From: JBOFDK01 sp051650305
Lineage (GTDB): Bacteria > Bacillota > Clostridia > Lachnospirales > Cellulosilyticaceae
DNA length: 23,770 nt
Assembly: GCA_051650305.1 (NCBI GenBank)
Contig: JBOFIT010000254.1
Span: 1 to 23,770, forward strand
Direction of reading: 5' to 3'
The stretch's first letter is position 1. Each line of letters begins with the position of its first letter. Below, one piece after another: positions 14,693 to 22,744 of this stretch. The notes below the pieces were generated by a model. It did no database searches and had not been told where the DNA came from. It was given only the letters and a program-made list of their open reading frames with translations. The position numbers were made by a program, and so were the translations under genes.

Positions 14693-15641
14693 GTTCACCC
14701 TTATTGGTCGTATAAATTTGCTCTACTTTTTTAGGTTCTAAATGCATACAAAACTTCGGTACAATTTTGACGTAATAGACGTTTTCTTCATCTTCAAACT
14801 GAACGACTTCTGCGCGCGAATAATCTAATGGCTTATACATCACAAGCACAATTGCTGTAATGACACCACCTATACAAGTCATAATTGCCTGTTGTCCTAG
14901 CTGCACTTGCATTTTTAAGAAGATGACGCCTAATCCAAACCCTAATAAACTCATCACAACACCTATAGTGAGTGCAATATAGGGCGCATAGTCAACTGAT
15001 TGCTTTTTAATCCAATATATCCCTGTAAATACGATAAGGAAAATAACCAAAGTACCTAGCATATTAGGATTCGTAAGGCACTTTCCTATCAGTGTCTCTG
15101 CGAACTGCTGCCCCATCGCCAACAAATTCTTGCTTCCATCTGTACTTTGTACCACCACTTGTACTGCCTGGCTACAATAACTTCCTATAACACCTATCCC
15201 TATAGCAATACCACATGCATATGTACCCAATGCTGCTCCTATAAATAAGAGTATATACTCACACTTACATATAAAAGCTAGCATCGTTCCTATAATCAGT
15301 ATACTCTCTTTTGGATACAGCCGTATAAAAGCTATATAAAGTATGGCAAAAGCTACAAATGTACTCATGCCAATAACGAGATTAAACACCATAAGATGTG
15401 CTGCAACAATACCCATTATAATAAGCTGAATGCTCTGACTTGATAAAAACATACTGAGAGCTGCTATGCCTATCACTACATAACTTCTCGTTAAAGGTTC
15501 CATGTATCCTATACGTTGATTAATAAGTGCTAAGACTAAGACTACCCCTAAATACTTAGCTACACCTATTAACCACTTTTCATAAGTTTTGAAAAACTTA
15601 ATGCTTTTTGTCCTTAATAGAATAAGTGCTTCGTTTCCCAT
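14676..15641 (-). CDS. Polytopic membrane protein of unknown function
   Basis: I do not recognise a named family. The ATG at 15641 (321 residues) has GGTGGGGG 4 nt upstream; another in-frame ATG lies at 15683. After a short basic start come about eight to nine hydrophobic segments up to residue ~275, then a cytosolic tail of about 45 residues with a strand-like DEENVYYVKIVPKF and a lysine-rich end. No transporter or enzyme signature is visible. The start overlaps the preceding two-helix protein by 44 nt, pointing to coupled synthesis. It ends the DUF4015 operon; cdaA begins just beyond its terminator. Confidence 0.8.
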   Translation of the reverse strand: MGNEALILLRTKSIKFFKTYEKWLIGVAKYLGVVLVLALINQRIGYMEPLTRSYVVIGIAALSMFLSSQSIQLIIMGIVAAHLMVFNLVIGMSTFVAFAILYIAFIRLYPKESILIIGTMLAFICKCEYILLFIGAALGTYACGIAIGIGVIGSYCSQAVQVVVQSTDGSKNLLAMGQQFAETLIGKCLTNPNMLGTLVIFLIVFTGIYWIKKQSVDYAPYIALTIGVVMSLLGFGLGVIFLKMQVQLGQQAIMTCIGGVITAIVLVMYKPLDYSRAEVVQFEDEENVYYVKIVPKFCMHLEPKKVEQIYTTNKGEQKEML

Positions 15642-16056
15642 TATTCCCCCACCTTTCTTGTAACGCCCCTTCTTCCCATTCATCGAGTTGCTCTAATAAC
15701 TCTTTATACCGTGTAACCCTAGCCTCTGCTTCTTTATAACGTTTCTTATAAACACATGTAGAAAGCCATGAGTAAAAAATCAGTACCCCTATAATGACAC
15801 TTCCATAGGGAACAATATAATAACTTAAAAGCTCACTGCCATTAGTGGGAATATAAATTCCCTTTTCAAGCTTAAGCAAAAGTTGTACACCTATCAATCC
15901 TATCATGACTACAAGTATACTTAATCTCGTCTTGACATTGTTCATATAAATATAATCCTCAGGATAATAGCTTGTGATCTTGAGGTCTTCTTTAATTGAA
16001 TGCTTCTCTAATACTGCTAATCGGCTCATAAGCATTACTTTGTTTTCATCAACCAT
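15598..16056 (-). CDS. Two-helix membrane protein of unknown function
   Basis: A 152-residue protein with a polar N-terminal region (1-42), two membrane helices (about 45-61 and 80-98) and a charged, probably coiled-coil C terminus (102-128) that would face the cytosol. GGGGGAGT lies upstream of the ATG at 16056. It starts 11 nt after the DUF4015 gene and its last 44 nt overlap the next gene in another frame. Adjacent placement suggests a complex with the polytopic protein; this is inference only. Confidence 0.78.
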   Translation of the reverse strand: MVDENKVMLMSRLAVLEKHSIKEDLKITSYYPEDYIYMNNVKTRLSILVVMIGLIGVQLLLKLEKGIYIPTNGSELLSYYIVPYGSVIIGVLIFYSWLSTCVYKKRYKEAEARVTRYKELLEQLDEWEEGALQERWGNNGKRSTYSIKDKKH

Positions 16057-16067
16057 TCTTACTCCCC

Positions 16068-17300
16068 CTACTCTTTTGCCAACCCTTCTTCACTATATCT
16101 ACCTACCGCATTCCACAAAATCCATTCATCAATAAGGGCATCATAAGATGCATCGATCTGTTCTTTTACTTGCTGCCCTCCATATACTTGATGTGGATTC
16201 ACCCAAGTTGCTGTGAAATCCTGTAACCACGGTCTAACCGTTGCTTTTCTCTCTTCTCTAGGTATTTCTTTCATAATGCTATTGGAATACTGCATCGCTG
16301 CCAATACAATAGCATAGGGATCCATGTCGGGATATGGCACCCCAAATGATCCTGGTCCATAGTGTGATGGATAAATCATTGGACAGATGTAATCCACCCG
16401 CTTAAGAAGCTCCTTGTAATCTTGTCCTACTATTTCGGCGTCAATTTTACTCGTAATAATTGTCCCAAAAACGTCTGCCGAAACCACGACACCTTCTGCA
16501 TGCAAGCGTTCATATACATAATCTATAAATTCAGTTATAATCTCTACTTTTGATTGGTCTTCTGGAAAATCACATACCTCATTATCCATAGACTCATGGA
16601 ATCGCACATAGTCAAACTGTATCTCTCTAAAGCCTAAATCCACAGCTTCTTGGCATACCTCCAGAATATAATCCCAGTTTTCTTTATTATAAGGGTCAAG
16701 CCAAGTCTCTCCCTTTGGTGTGGTAAAAATCGTGCCATCTTTTTTCTTTACCATTCTATCTGGCTGTTTCTTTGCCATCACTTTATCTTTGAATGTTACG
16801 ATTCGCGCAATAGGATAGATGTTGTTTTCATAAAGCTTTGCTACTACACTATCAATCTCTGCAATAGGAGGCTTTTCCTTTACCATATGCTGTAATGCAG
16901 GTGTATCTGTCTTAAACGTTAAGTAACCAAAATCATCTTTGATATCTACGACAACGGCATTGACCTCCGTTTCATTGGCAATGCGTACCACTTCGTCTAA
17001 TTTACTCATGTATCCTGCTGGCAAATAAACCGCCTTAACTTTAGGAGGGATATTATGCACATTATAAAGTGTTTCCTCTTGCTTAAAGTACACTGGCTCT
17101 ACCTTTTCAGTTTGTGTTGGTAATAAGTCATTCCACTTAAATCCTGCTCCTGTAACTTCGCTTTGTTGCTTCCATATAATAAAGATAATGCCTGTTAGGA
17201 TAACAGCGACAATAAATAGTCGTATAAAAGCTAACTTCTTTTGTTTGTAGCGATAGTAGCTCTGATATGGCTTAATTTTATACTTTTTCACAATGAGCAA
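16068..17300 (-). CDS. Membrane-anchored putative glycoside hydrolase (DUF4015 family)
   Basis: A 410-residue protein with a basic N terminus, a membrane anchor (about 25-43) and a linker, then a TIM-barrel domain of the DUF4015 putative glycosyl hydrolase family. Recognisable stretches are VKAVYLPAGYMS, VNAVVVDIKDDFGYL, FREIQFDYVRFHE and DYICPMIYPSHYGPGSFG. Acidic residues at the ends of these strands (VDIKDD, FDYVRF) are the likely active site. The substrate is unknown; location outside the membrane suggests cell wall or surface polysaccharide. The start is uncertain: TTG at 17300 (AAAGGGG 3-4 nt upstream) or GTG at 17291 (12 nt). It is first in a three-gene operon with two membrane proteins. 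Confidence 0.88.
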   Translation of the reverse strand: MLIVKKYKIKPYQSYYRYKQKKLAFIRLFIVAVILTGIIFIIWKQQSEVTGAGFKWNDLLPTQTEKVEPVYFKQEETLYNVHNIPPKVKAVYLPAGYMSKLDEVVRIANETEVNAVVVDIKDDFGYLTFKTDTPALQHMVKEKPPIAEIDSVVAKLYENNIYPIARIVTFKDKVMAKKQPDRMVKKKDGTIFTTPKGETWLDPYNKENWDYILEVCQEAVDLGFREIQFDYVRFHESMDNEVCDFPEDQSKVEIITEFIDYVYERLHAEGVVVSADVFGTIITSKIDAEIVGQDYKELLKRVDYICPMIYPSHYGPGSFGVPYPDMDPYAIVLAAMQYSNSIMKEIPREERKATVRPWLQDFTATWVNPHQVYGGQQVKEQIDASYDALIDEWILWNAVGRYSEEGLAKE

Positions 17301-17324
17301 ACACCCCTTTTTAGCTTATTTAGA

Positions 17325-17333
17325 ATTATATCA
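17325..17333 (-). promoter_or_regulatory. Extended -10 promoter of the DUF4015 operon
   Basis: TGATATAAT (17333-17325), identical to the cdaA element, with no good -35. The predicted start is near 17318, about 18 nt before the first possible start codon. Confidence 0.7.
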
Positions 17334-17424
17334 TAGATTCAGATAATTTACATTGTATTTTGCACATTTTCATTCTTTTCTTGTAATTATTTCCATTTTT
17401 TCACTGCTTCAATCTTTTATAGAC

Positions 17425-17465
17425 AAAAAAAGAAACCATTTTCTAATGAAATGATTTCTTTTTTT
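17425..17465 (-). terminator. Terminator of proA
   Basis: AAAGAAATCATTT (17461-17449) pairs with AAATGGTTTCTTT (17441-17429) around a 7-nt loop, including one T-G pair. A T run follows on the minus strand. The plus strand also ends in T's, so it may act both ways. It begins a few bases after the proA stop. Confidence 0.82.
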
Positions 17466-17467
17466 TG

Positions 17468-18748
17468 TTATTTTATTTTGCGGTGTGTAAACGCACGTTT
17501 ACCTGTGGCATAATCATCTACAATATGTCCATTACCTACTAACTTATATTTATAAATAAGAAGCCCTTCAAGTCCTACTGGTCCTCTGGCATGAATCTTC
17601 GATGTACTTACACCGACTTCTGCACCAAAGCCGTATCTAAAACCATCGCTAAAGCGTGTAGACACATTACATGATACATTCCCTGAATCCACAAGATTCA
17701 TGAATTTTTCTATAGCTTCTGGATTTGTCGCCACAATGCTATCTGTATGGCCTGAACCGTAAGCATTGATGTGCTCGATGGCTTCATCGATACTACTTAC
17801 TATTTTGATTGATAAGATATAGTCTAAGTACTCTGTCTTCCAATCTTCTTCTGTTGCCTTTTCACAAGCAATGATTGTACTTACCTTATCACATCCACGT
17901 ATTTCTACACCTTTTGCATCCAAACTTTCTTTAAGTTCTGGTAAGAATGCCTCGGCTATTTTCTCATGTACAAGAAGTGTCTCTAGTGCATTACATACTG
18001 ATACGTACTGCGCTTTCGAATCTGTAACGACCTTTACGCCGATGGCAATATCTGCACTTTCATCCACATAGCTATGGCAAATACCATCTGCATGCCCCAT
18101 AACAGGTATATCAGAGTTTTTCATAATGTAACTTACAAATTCGTTAGAGCCTCTAGGAATCAGAAGATCGATTTCTTTATTCATTTTAAGCATTTCGCTT
18201 ACTTCATCTCTCGATTCCACAAGGGTAATCCATCCCTCTGGCATATCCATTTCGTAACTTGCCTCACGAATGACTTCATAAAGTGCACGGTTCGTTTCTT
18301 TCGCTTCGCTTCCGCCTTTTAAAAGCACTGCATTGCCACTCTTTAAGCATAAGGTTGATATTTGTACAAGTGCATCTGGCCTTGATTCAAAGATGACACC
18401 AATGACACCGATTGGTGTCGCTACACGTGTAAGGAGTAAGCCTTCATCTAATTCTGTCTGAAGCTGCACTTTACCTACTGGTTCTTCAAGTTCCATAAGA
18501 CTTGTAATGCCCGCTGCCACTTCTTTTATTTTCCCATCATCAAACTTCAGGCGTTTGAGAAGCGGTGTACCTAATGCCTCTTCTTCTGCACGTTTCATAT
18601 CTTTCGCATTAGCTTCTTTAATGCGTGCACTATTTTCTTCAAGCTTAAGTGCTATATGCTGAAGTGCTTTATTTTTCTTGTCACCTTCTATTGCTGCAAG
18701 CTTTATAGATGCTTGCCTAGCCAATTTTGCTGATTCATTAATTGTCAT
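17468..18748 (-). CDS. proA: Gamma-glutamyl phosphate reductase
   Basis: Reduces gamma-glutamyl phosphate to glutamate-5-semialdehyde with NADPH, the second step of proline synthesis in the cytosol. The 426 residues fit the family. Seen are TPIGVIGVIFESRPDA (111-126), LLKGGSEA (142-149) and the catalytic cysteine C252 in VCNALETLLVH. GGGGGG lies 6 nt before the ATG. The usual partner proB is not adjacent, so it must be elsewhere. It has its own promoter overlapping the end of the preceding gene. Confidence 0.96.
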   Translation of the reverse strand: MTINESAKLARQASIKLAAIEGDKKNKALQHIALKLEENSARIKEANAKDMKRAEEEALGTPLLKRLKFDDGKIKEVAAGITSLMELEEPVGKVQLQTELDEGLLLTRVATPIGVIGVIFESRPDALVQISTLCLKSGNAVLLKGGSEAKETNRALYEVIREASYEMDMPEGWITLVESRDEVSEMLKMNKEIDLLIPRGSNEFVSYIMKNSDIPVMGHADGICHSYVDESADIAIGVKVVTDSKAQYVSVCNALETLLVHEKIAEAFLPELKESLDAKGVEIRGCDKVSTIIACEKATEEDWKTEYLDYILSIKIVSSIDEAIEHINAYGSGHTDSIVATNPEAIEKFMNLVDSGNVSCNVSTRFSDGFRYGFGAEVGVSTSKIHARGPVGLEGLLIYKYKLVGNGHIVDDYATGKRAFTHRKIK

Positions 18749-18785
18749 AGGAATCCCCCCGCTTTTATTAAATTAAGTTGAATGC

Positions 18786-18815
18786 ATCATATCATATTTC
18801 TCGTTTACTTATCAA
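18786..18815 (-). promoter_or_regulatory. Promoter of proA
   Basis: The -35 TTGATA (18815-18810), an 18-nt spacer and -10 TATGAT (18791-18786) with the extended TG. The predicted start is about 30 nt upstream of the proA ATG. Confidence 0.72.
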
Positions 18816-18819
18816 TAGG

Positions 18820-19377
18820 TTAGATTTTTACTACTTTATGACCTTGTGGTGTACTAATGATTTTTATTTTGAGTGCTTTTCTGATGCCTTCCATACTTCT
18901 TACTTGATTAATATGTCTGAGGCTATCTGTCTTTGCCACTTTTTCAATCATTGGGAAGATATCCTTCTTCACTTCATAGGAAATACGATTTTTCAAACAA
19001 TAACCATTGATATACTTTAAAGTCTGAAGGATTTGATCTACTGTAATTTTATTTTTATCAATGAGTACTACTGTATAATCTTTACGACGTTTGCCGTCTG
19101 GGTATGCTTCTTTAAAGAACTCAATAAAATGGTCTGTCTTTTCTTCTATATATGGTTCGTATTTTCCTAGTGTATTTTTTAATTGGGTACGTAAGTACGC
19201 GATGGTATTTGGTTTTACCTTTCCTTTCATCGTTTCGATTGCTTGGATGATCACTTCATACTGTGCTTCTAAATGTTCGAAAGATGCTCCGTTTTTTTCT
19301 TCTTGTTTTACCTCTGCGATACGATCAAGTATTGCTTTTTTTGTTTCTAAAGCTTGTGTTGTATTTTGTATTGTCAT
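18820..19377 (-). CDS. Protein of unknown function, 185 residues
   Basis: I do not recognise it. It is soluble, without a signal peptide or membrane segment. Its N-terminal half is charged and mostly helical (about 10-115). The C-terminal half alternates predicted strands and helices (DYTVVLIDKNKITVDQ at about 100-115) and ends in a basic strand-rich tail, KALKIKIISTPQGHKVVKI. That tail could bind nucleic acid, but this is only a guess. AAAGGG lies 9 nt before the ATG. No terminator separates it from proA 71 nt downstream, so some proA transcription may come from here. It is divergent from yjeM. Confidence 0.8.
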   Translation of the reverse strand: MTIQNTTQALETKKAILDRIAEVKQEEKNGASFEHLEAQYEVIIQAIETMKGKVKPNTIAYLRTQLKNTLGKYEPYIEEKTDHFIEFFKEAYPDGKRRKDYTVVLIDKNKITVDQILQTLKYINGYCLKNRISYEVKKDIFPMIEKVAKTDSLRHINQVRSMEGIRKALKIKIISTPQGHKVVKI

Positions 19378-19398
19378 TTCTTTTTACCCTTTCTTTTT

Positions 19399-19416
19399 AC
19401 TCTTTAGTTAAAGAGT
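19399..19416 (-). promoter_or_regulatory. Palindrome at the predicted 5' end of the 185-residue protein mRNA
   Basis: A perfect 7-bp inverted repeat ACTCTTT/AAAGAGT with a 4-nt centre. It starts at about the predicted transcription start and lies upstream of the AAAGGG site. It could be an operator or a stabilising 5' hairpin. Confidence 0.45.
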
Positions 19417-19422
19417 TTGTGT

Positions 19423-19428
19423 ATTATA
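19423..19428 (-). promoter_or_regulatory. -10 of the 185-residue protein gene
   Basis: A perfect TATAAT on the minus strand, 46 nt upstream of the start codon. There is no convincing -35 at 16-18 nt (the region is A-rich). Confidence 0.55.
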
Positions 19429-19460
19429 AAGTATGTTTTTTTAATTTTGGCACATTCTAA

Positions 19461-19469
19461 TGCTATATA
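19461..19469 (+). promoter_or_regulatory. Extended -10 promoter of yjeM
   Basis: TGCTATATA (19461-19469), an extended -10 with a poor -35. The predicted start is near 19476, about 25 nt before the ATG, with GGAGG (19490-19494) as ribosome site. Confidence 0.5.
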
Positions 19470-19500
19470 GACATTATTTATTGTTTGTTGGAGGAATATT

Positions 19501-20994
19501 ATGTCAAATAATGGAACTAAAAAATTAACCCTCGCATCCCTAGTCTTGATGATTTTCACATCAGTCTATGGTTTTGCCAATATGCCAAGAGCCTTTTTCT
19601 TTATGGGCTACTCTGCAATTCCTTGGTATATCTTTGGTGCCCTTGCCTTTTTCTTACCTTATGCCTTTATGATGGCAGAATATGGTGCAGCTTTCAAGCA
19701 GGAAAAGGGTGGTATTTACTCTTGGATGGAAAAATCCGTAGGGCCTCGCTTTGCTTTCGTCGGTACTTTTATGTGGTATGCTTCTTATCTTGTATGGCAA
19801 GTTAATGTATCTTCTACACTTTGGATACCATTCTCTAACGCCATCTTTGGTTATGACCGTACAGGCGAACTAGCTTTTGCTGGTCTTAATAGTACCCAAT
19901 GTTTAGGTGTGCTCGCAGTCATCTGGGTAATCCTTGTAACTTTTGTTTCCACGAAAGGTATCGATAAAATCCAGAAGGTAACTTCTGTGGGTGGTATCGC
20001 TGTTATGGCACTCAATGTGCTCCTTCTAGTAGGTGGTATTCTCGTACTTGCACTTAACAAAGGCCACTTCGCTGAACCAGTAGCTGATATCGTTCGTGCT
20101 TTTACAACGTCACCTAATCCTGATTATGCTTCTACCTTATCCATGCTTTCATTCCTTACCTTTGCAATCTTCGCATTTGGTGGTATTGAAGCGGTAGGTG
20201 GGCTTGTAGACCAGACAGAAAACGCTGAAAAAACATTTCCTAAAGGTGTGACCCTTGCAGCTCTCGTTATTTCTATCGGTTATGCCGTAGGTATCTTTAT
20301 GATTGGTACATTTATTAACTGGGCTGGTTTTCTTTCAGATCCTGGTGTCAATACAGCCAACGTTACCTATGTCATCATGCAAAACTTAGGTTTTATACTG
20401 GGACAATCTTTTGGCCTTACTGAAGCAGTCTCCCTTACCATTGGTTTATGGATTGCTCGCTTTGTAGGTCTTTCTATGTTCTTAGCTTTATCTGGTGCCT
20501 TCTTTACACTTGTTTACGCACCACTTAAGCAGCTCATTGAAGGGACTCCTAAAAAACTTTGGCCAAAGAAATTTACAGAACTTAAAAACGGTATGCCAGT
20601 CTACGCTATGCGCGTTCAAGCTATTATCGTTATTGTCTTTATCATCCTTGTATCATTTGGTGGTGATAACGCTACAGCCTTCTTCAATAAACTAGTCATT
20701 ATGACGACTGTAGCCATGACGATTCCTTATATGTTTTTATCTATTGCTTTCCCATTTTTCAAACGCAATACAAGTATTCAAAAACCTTTTGCTATTTACA
20801 AAAGTAATACCTTTGCAGTTGTCGCATCTATTATCGTAACACTAACTGTAGGTTTTGCAAATATATTTACTATTATTGAGCCTGGTATTGCCAAAGGTAA
20901 CTGGGTCGACACATGGCTTTCTGGCGGTGGACCACTCTTCTTTGCCATCGTCGCACTCCTTCTTTATTGGAATTACGACAGAAAAACAAAATAG
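19501..20994 (+). CDS. yjeM: APC-family amino-acid permease, YjeM type
   Basis: A 497-residue integral membrane transporter with about 12 hydrophobic segments. The opening MIFTSVYGFANMPRAFFFMG, the following GYSAIPWYIFGAL, MMAEYGAAFKQEKGGIYSWM and GTFMWYASYLVWQV closely resemble E. coli YjeM as I remember it. YjeM belongs to the glutamate/GABA branch of the APC superfamily, but its substrate is unproven. The GGIYSW segment corresponds to the conserved TM3 region of these carriers. The strong site TTGGAGGAA precedes the ATG. It is a single-gene unit ending at a strong terminator (21004-21036), first gene of the plus-strand block. Confidence 0.9.
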   Translation: MSNNGTKKLTLASLVLMIFTSVYGFANMPRAFFFMGYSAIPWYIFGALAFFLPYAFMMAEYGAAFKQEKGGIYSWMEKSVGPRFAFVGTFMWYASYLVWQVNVSSTLWIPFSNAIFGYDRTGELAFAGLNSTQCLGVLAVIWVILVTFVSTKGIDKIQKVTSVGGIAVMALNVLLLVGGILVLALNKGHFAEPVADIVRAFTTSPNPDYASTLSMLSFLTFAIFAFGGIEAVGGLVDQTENAEKTFPKGVTLAALVISIGYAVGIFMIGTFINWAGFLSDPGVNTANVTYVIMQNLGFILGQSFGLTEAVSLTIGLWIARFVGLSMFLALSGAFFTLVYAPLKQLIEGTPKKLWPKKFTELKNGMPVYAMRVQAIIVIVFIILVSFGGDNATAFFNKLVIMTTVAMTIPYMFLSIAFPFFKRNTSIQKPFAIYKSNTFAVVASIIVTLTVGFANIFTIIEPGIAKGNWVDTWLSGGGPLFFAIVALLLYWNYDRKTK

Positions 20995-21003
20995 TCTTTC
21001 CTT

Positions 21004-21036
21004 AAAGGCAAAGGGCTAATTCCTTTGCCTTTTTTT
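21004..21036 (+). terminator. Terminator of yjeM
   Basis: AAAGGCAAAGG (21004-21014) pairs perfectly with CCTTTGCCTTT (21022-21032) around a 7-nt loop, followed by T's. Confidence 0.92.
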
Positions 21037-21103
21037 GCACTTTGCCTTATCATAATGAAGTGACATTTTATTTTCAACTTAGAACGATAAAGGAGCTTAC
21101 ATA

Positions 21104-21457
21104 ATGACAGCAAAGAAAAGACGCCTTGGAAATTTAACGCTATCTTTTGAAGAAGATGGGCTTCCTCTTAGCTTAGATAAATTACTTGGGAGTACGACTG
21201 ATGCCCCTTCCCCAGAAGCACCTTTTTCACTTGATAGTGAAGTATCTCTTGAACGATTAGCCAATGATTTAGGTGTACCCACTTCCGAATCAAGTATGGA
21301 TGCATTTATTGAGGCGTACAGTGCGCCTACCTATACTTCTTTAGATGACCTTTTAGAGGCTAGCCTTTCATCCACTCAGCTTAATCAAGCCTTTTTAGCA
21401 CCACCTTCATCAAGCACAAGCCTTTTTGATGGTTTAGGAGACCTACTAGACGAATAA
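21104..21457 (+). CDS. Small acidic low-complexity protein of unknown function
   Basis: A 117-residue protein I do not recognise. A short basic start (MTAKKRRLG) precedes a strongly acidic, Ser/Leu/Pro-rich remainder with almost no basic residues. Four related leucine-acid motifs recur: SLDKLLGS (about 23-30), SLERLANDLG, SLDDLLEASL and the C-terminal LFDGLGDLLDE. Such a protein may be disordered with short helical docking motifs. AAAGGAG lies 9 nt before the ATG. The DEAD-box helicase follows after 64 nt with no terminator, so the two are probably co-transcribed; a role as partner or regulator of the helicase is speculation. Confidence 0.75.
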   Translation: MTAKKRRLGNLTLSFEEDGLPLSLDKLLGSTTDAPSPEAPFSLDSEVSLERLANDLGVPTSESSMDAFIEAYSAPTYTSLDDLLEASLSSTQLNQAFLAPPSSSTSLFDGLGDLLDE

Positions 21458-21521
21458 CTTTTTGTCTATACTTACAGGTAACTGTATCAACGATAGATTA
21501 TAAAACCTTAGGAGAATATTC

Positions 21522-22634
21522 ATGGAAACAACATTTCAAGCTTTACAATTAGAACCAGCCCTTATTAGCGGTTTAGAAAAACAAGGTATCACCTCACCTC
21601 TTCCTATCCAGAGCTTAGTCATTCCAACAGCTCTAGAAGGTAAAGACACTATCGGACAAGCACACACAGGTAGTGGGAAGACATTAGCTTATCTTCTACC
21701 TCTTTTCCAAAAGCTTAATCCTACACTTAAACAAACACAAGCCATCATCTTAGCACCTACTCATGAGCTTGTGGTTCAAATCAATGACCAAATAAAACTT
21801 CTCGCGGCTAATAGTGAGACACCACTTACCACTGCTGTCCTCATGGGTGGGATGAATATCGAAAAGCAAATGGAGCGCCTCAAAAAGAAGCCTCATATTG
21901 TAGTAGGCTCATCAGGTCGTGTATTAGAACTTATTAAAAAGAAAAAGTTGACTGCCCATACAATCAAGACACTGATTATTGATGAAGCAGATAATTTACT
22001 GGACAAAAGTCAAAGTGAATCCATCCTAAACATCATCAAAGCTTGCCAACGCGATACACAAGTCATGCTTTTCTCTGCTACAATTACAAAAGAAACTTTA
22101 GCAACTTCTCAAAGCTTTATGAAGGACCCTGTCTTCCTCAATACGTCTGATGCGCTTCCACTTAATCCACATATTACACATCAGTACGTAGTAGGTGAAC
22201 AACGTAAGAAGTTCGAGCTTCTTCGTAAAGTCCTTAACACAGTGAATCCTCCAAAAGCACTTGTATTCGTTAATAACGTTCATGAGGCTGAAATTATTGT
22301 AGATAAACTTTTATATCATAAGAAAAATGCTGGTGGTCTTTATAGCAAACAAAACAAACAGCAACGCGAAGCGGTCATGACTCAGTTTAAGTCTGGGAAG
22401 ATTAACATCCTTGTGTCTTCTGACCTATCTGCTAGAGGTCTAGACATTCCATCAATCACCCACGTAATCAATATGGACTTACCAACCAATGCCTTTGATT
22501 ACCTCCATCGTGCAGGACGTACGGCTCGTGGCACAGGCGAAGGTACCTCTATTGCTATCTTGACAGCTAAAGAAGAAATGATGATTAAAGAGTATCAGAA
22601 AAAGCTAAATATCGTTATGTCACCTCTCAAATAA
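21522..22634 (+). CDS. Minimal DEAD-box RNA helicase
   Basis: An ATP-dependent RNA helicase core of 370 residues with no C-terminal extension, acting in RNA remodelling (ribosome assembly, decay or cold response; which one is not visible). Motifs in order: Q motif ending PLPIQ (26-30), Walker A AHTGSGKT (47-54), Ia PTHELVVQ (79-86), Ib SSGR (130-133), DEAD (154-157), SAT (185-187), V SSDLSARGLDIP (299-310) and VI HRAGRTARG (329-337). Ia and Ib differ from the usual PTRELAxQ and TPGR. The size is close to Bacillus YfmL. TTAGGAG lies just upstream of the ATG. Confidence 0.93.
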   Translation: METTFQALQLEPALISGLEKQGITSPLPIQSLVIPTALEGKDTIGQAHTGSGKTLAYLLPLFQKLNPTLKQTQAIILAPTHELVVQINDQIKLLAANSETPLTTAVLMGGMNIEKQMERLKKKPHIVVGSSGRVLELIKKKKLTAHTIKTLIIDEADNLLDKSQSESILNIIKACQRDTQVMLFSATITKETLATSQSFMKDPVFLNTSDALPLNPHITHQYVVGEQRKKFELLRKVLNTVNPPKALVFVNNVHEAEIIVDKLLYHKKNAGGLYSKQNKQQREAVMTQFKSGKINILVSSDLSARGLDIPSITHVINMDLPTNAFDYLHRAGRTARGTGEGTSIAILTAKEEMMIKEYQKKLNIVMSPLK

Positions 22635-22641
22635 TCTTCAT

Positions 22642-22662
22642 ATAAAAAATATGATTTTTTAT
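22642..22662 (+). terminator. Weak AT-only hairpin after the helicase gene
   Basis: ATAAAAAAT/ATTTTTTAT, 9 bp around ATG, just after the helicase stop. It contains no G-C pair, so termination is doubtful and the stalk-protein gene may be partly co-transcribed. Confidence 0.3.
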
Positions 22663-22744
22663 TAAAATAAGTCCATTATGTGGGAACTTAAATATTAGTT
22701 CATAAGTCTAATGTTTAAAATTACTTCCCAAGGAGGTTTCATCA

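Noticed and set aside
22664..22740. Possible structured leader upstream of the stalk-protein gene
   Set aside because: GGGAA/TTCCC and ACTTA/TAAGT pairings can be drawn, but they are only 5 bp each and match no riboswitch I know, including c-di-GMP types.
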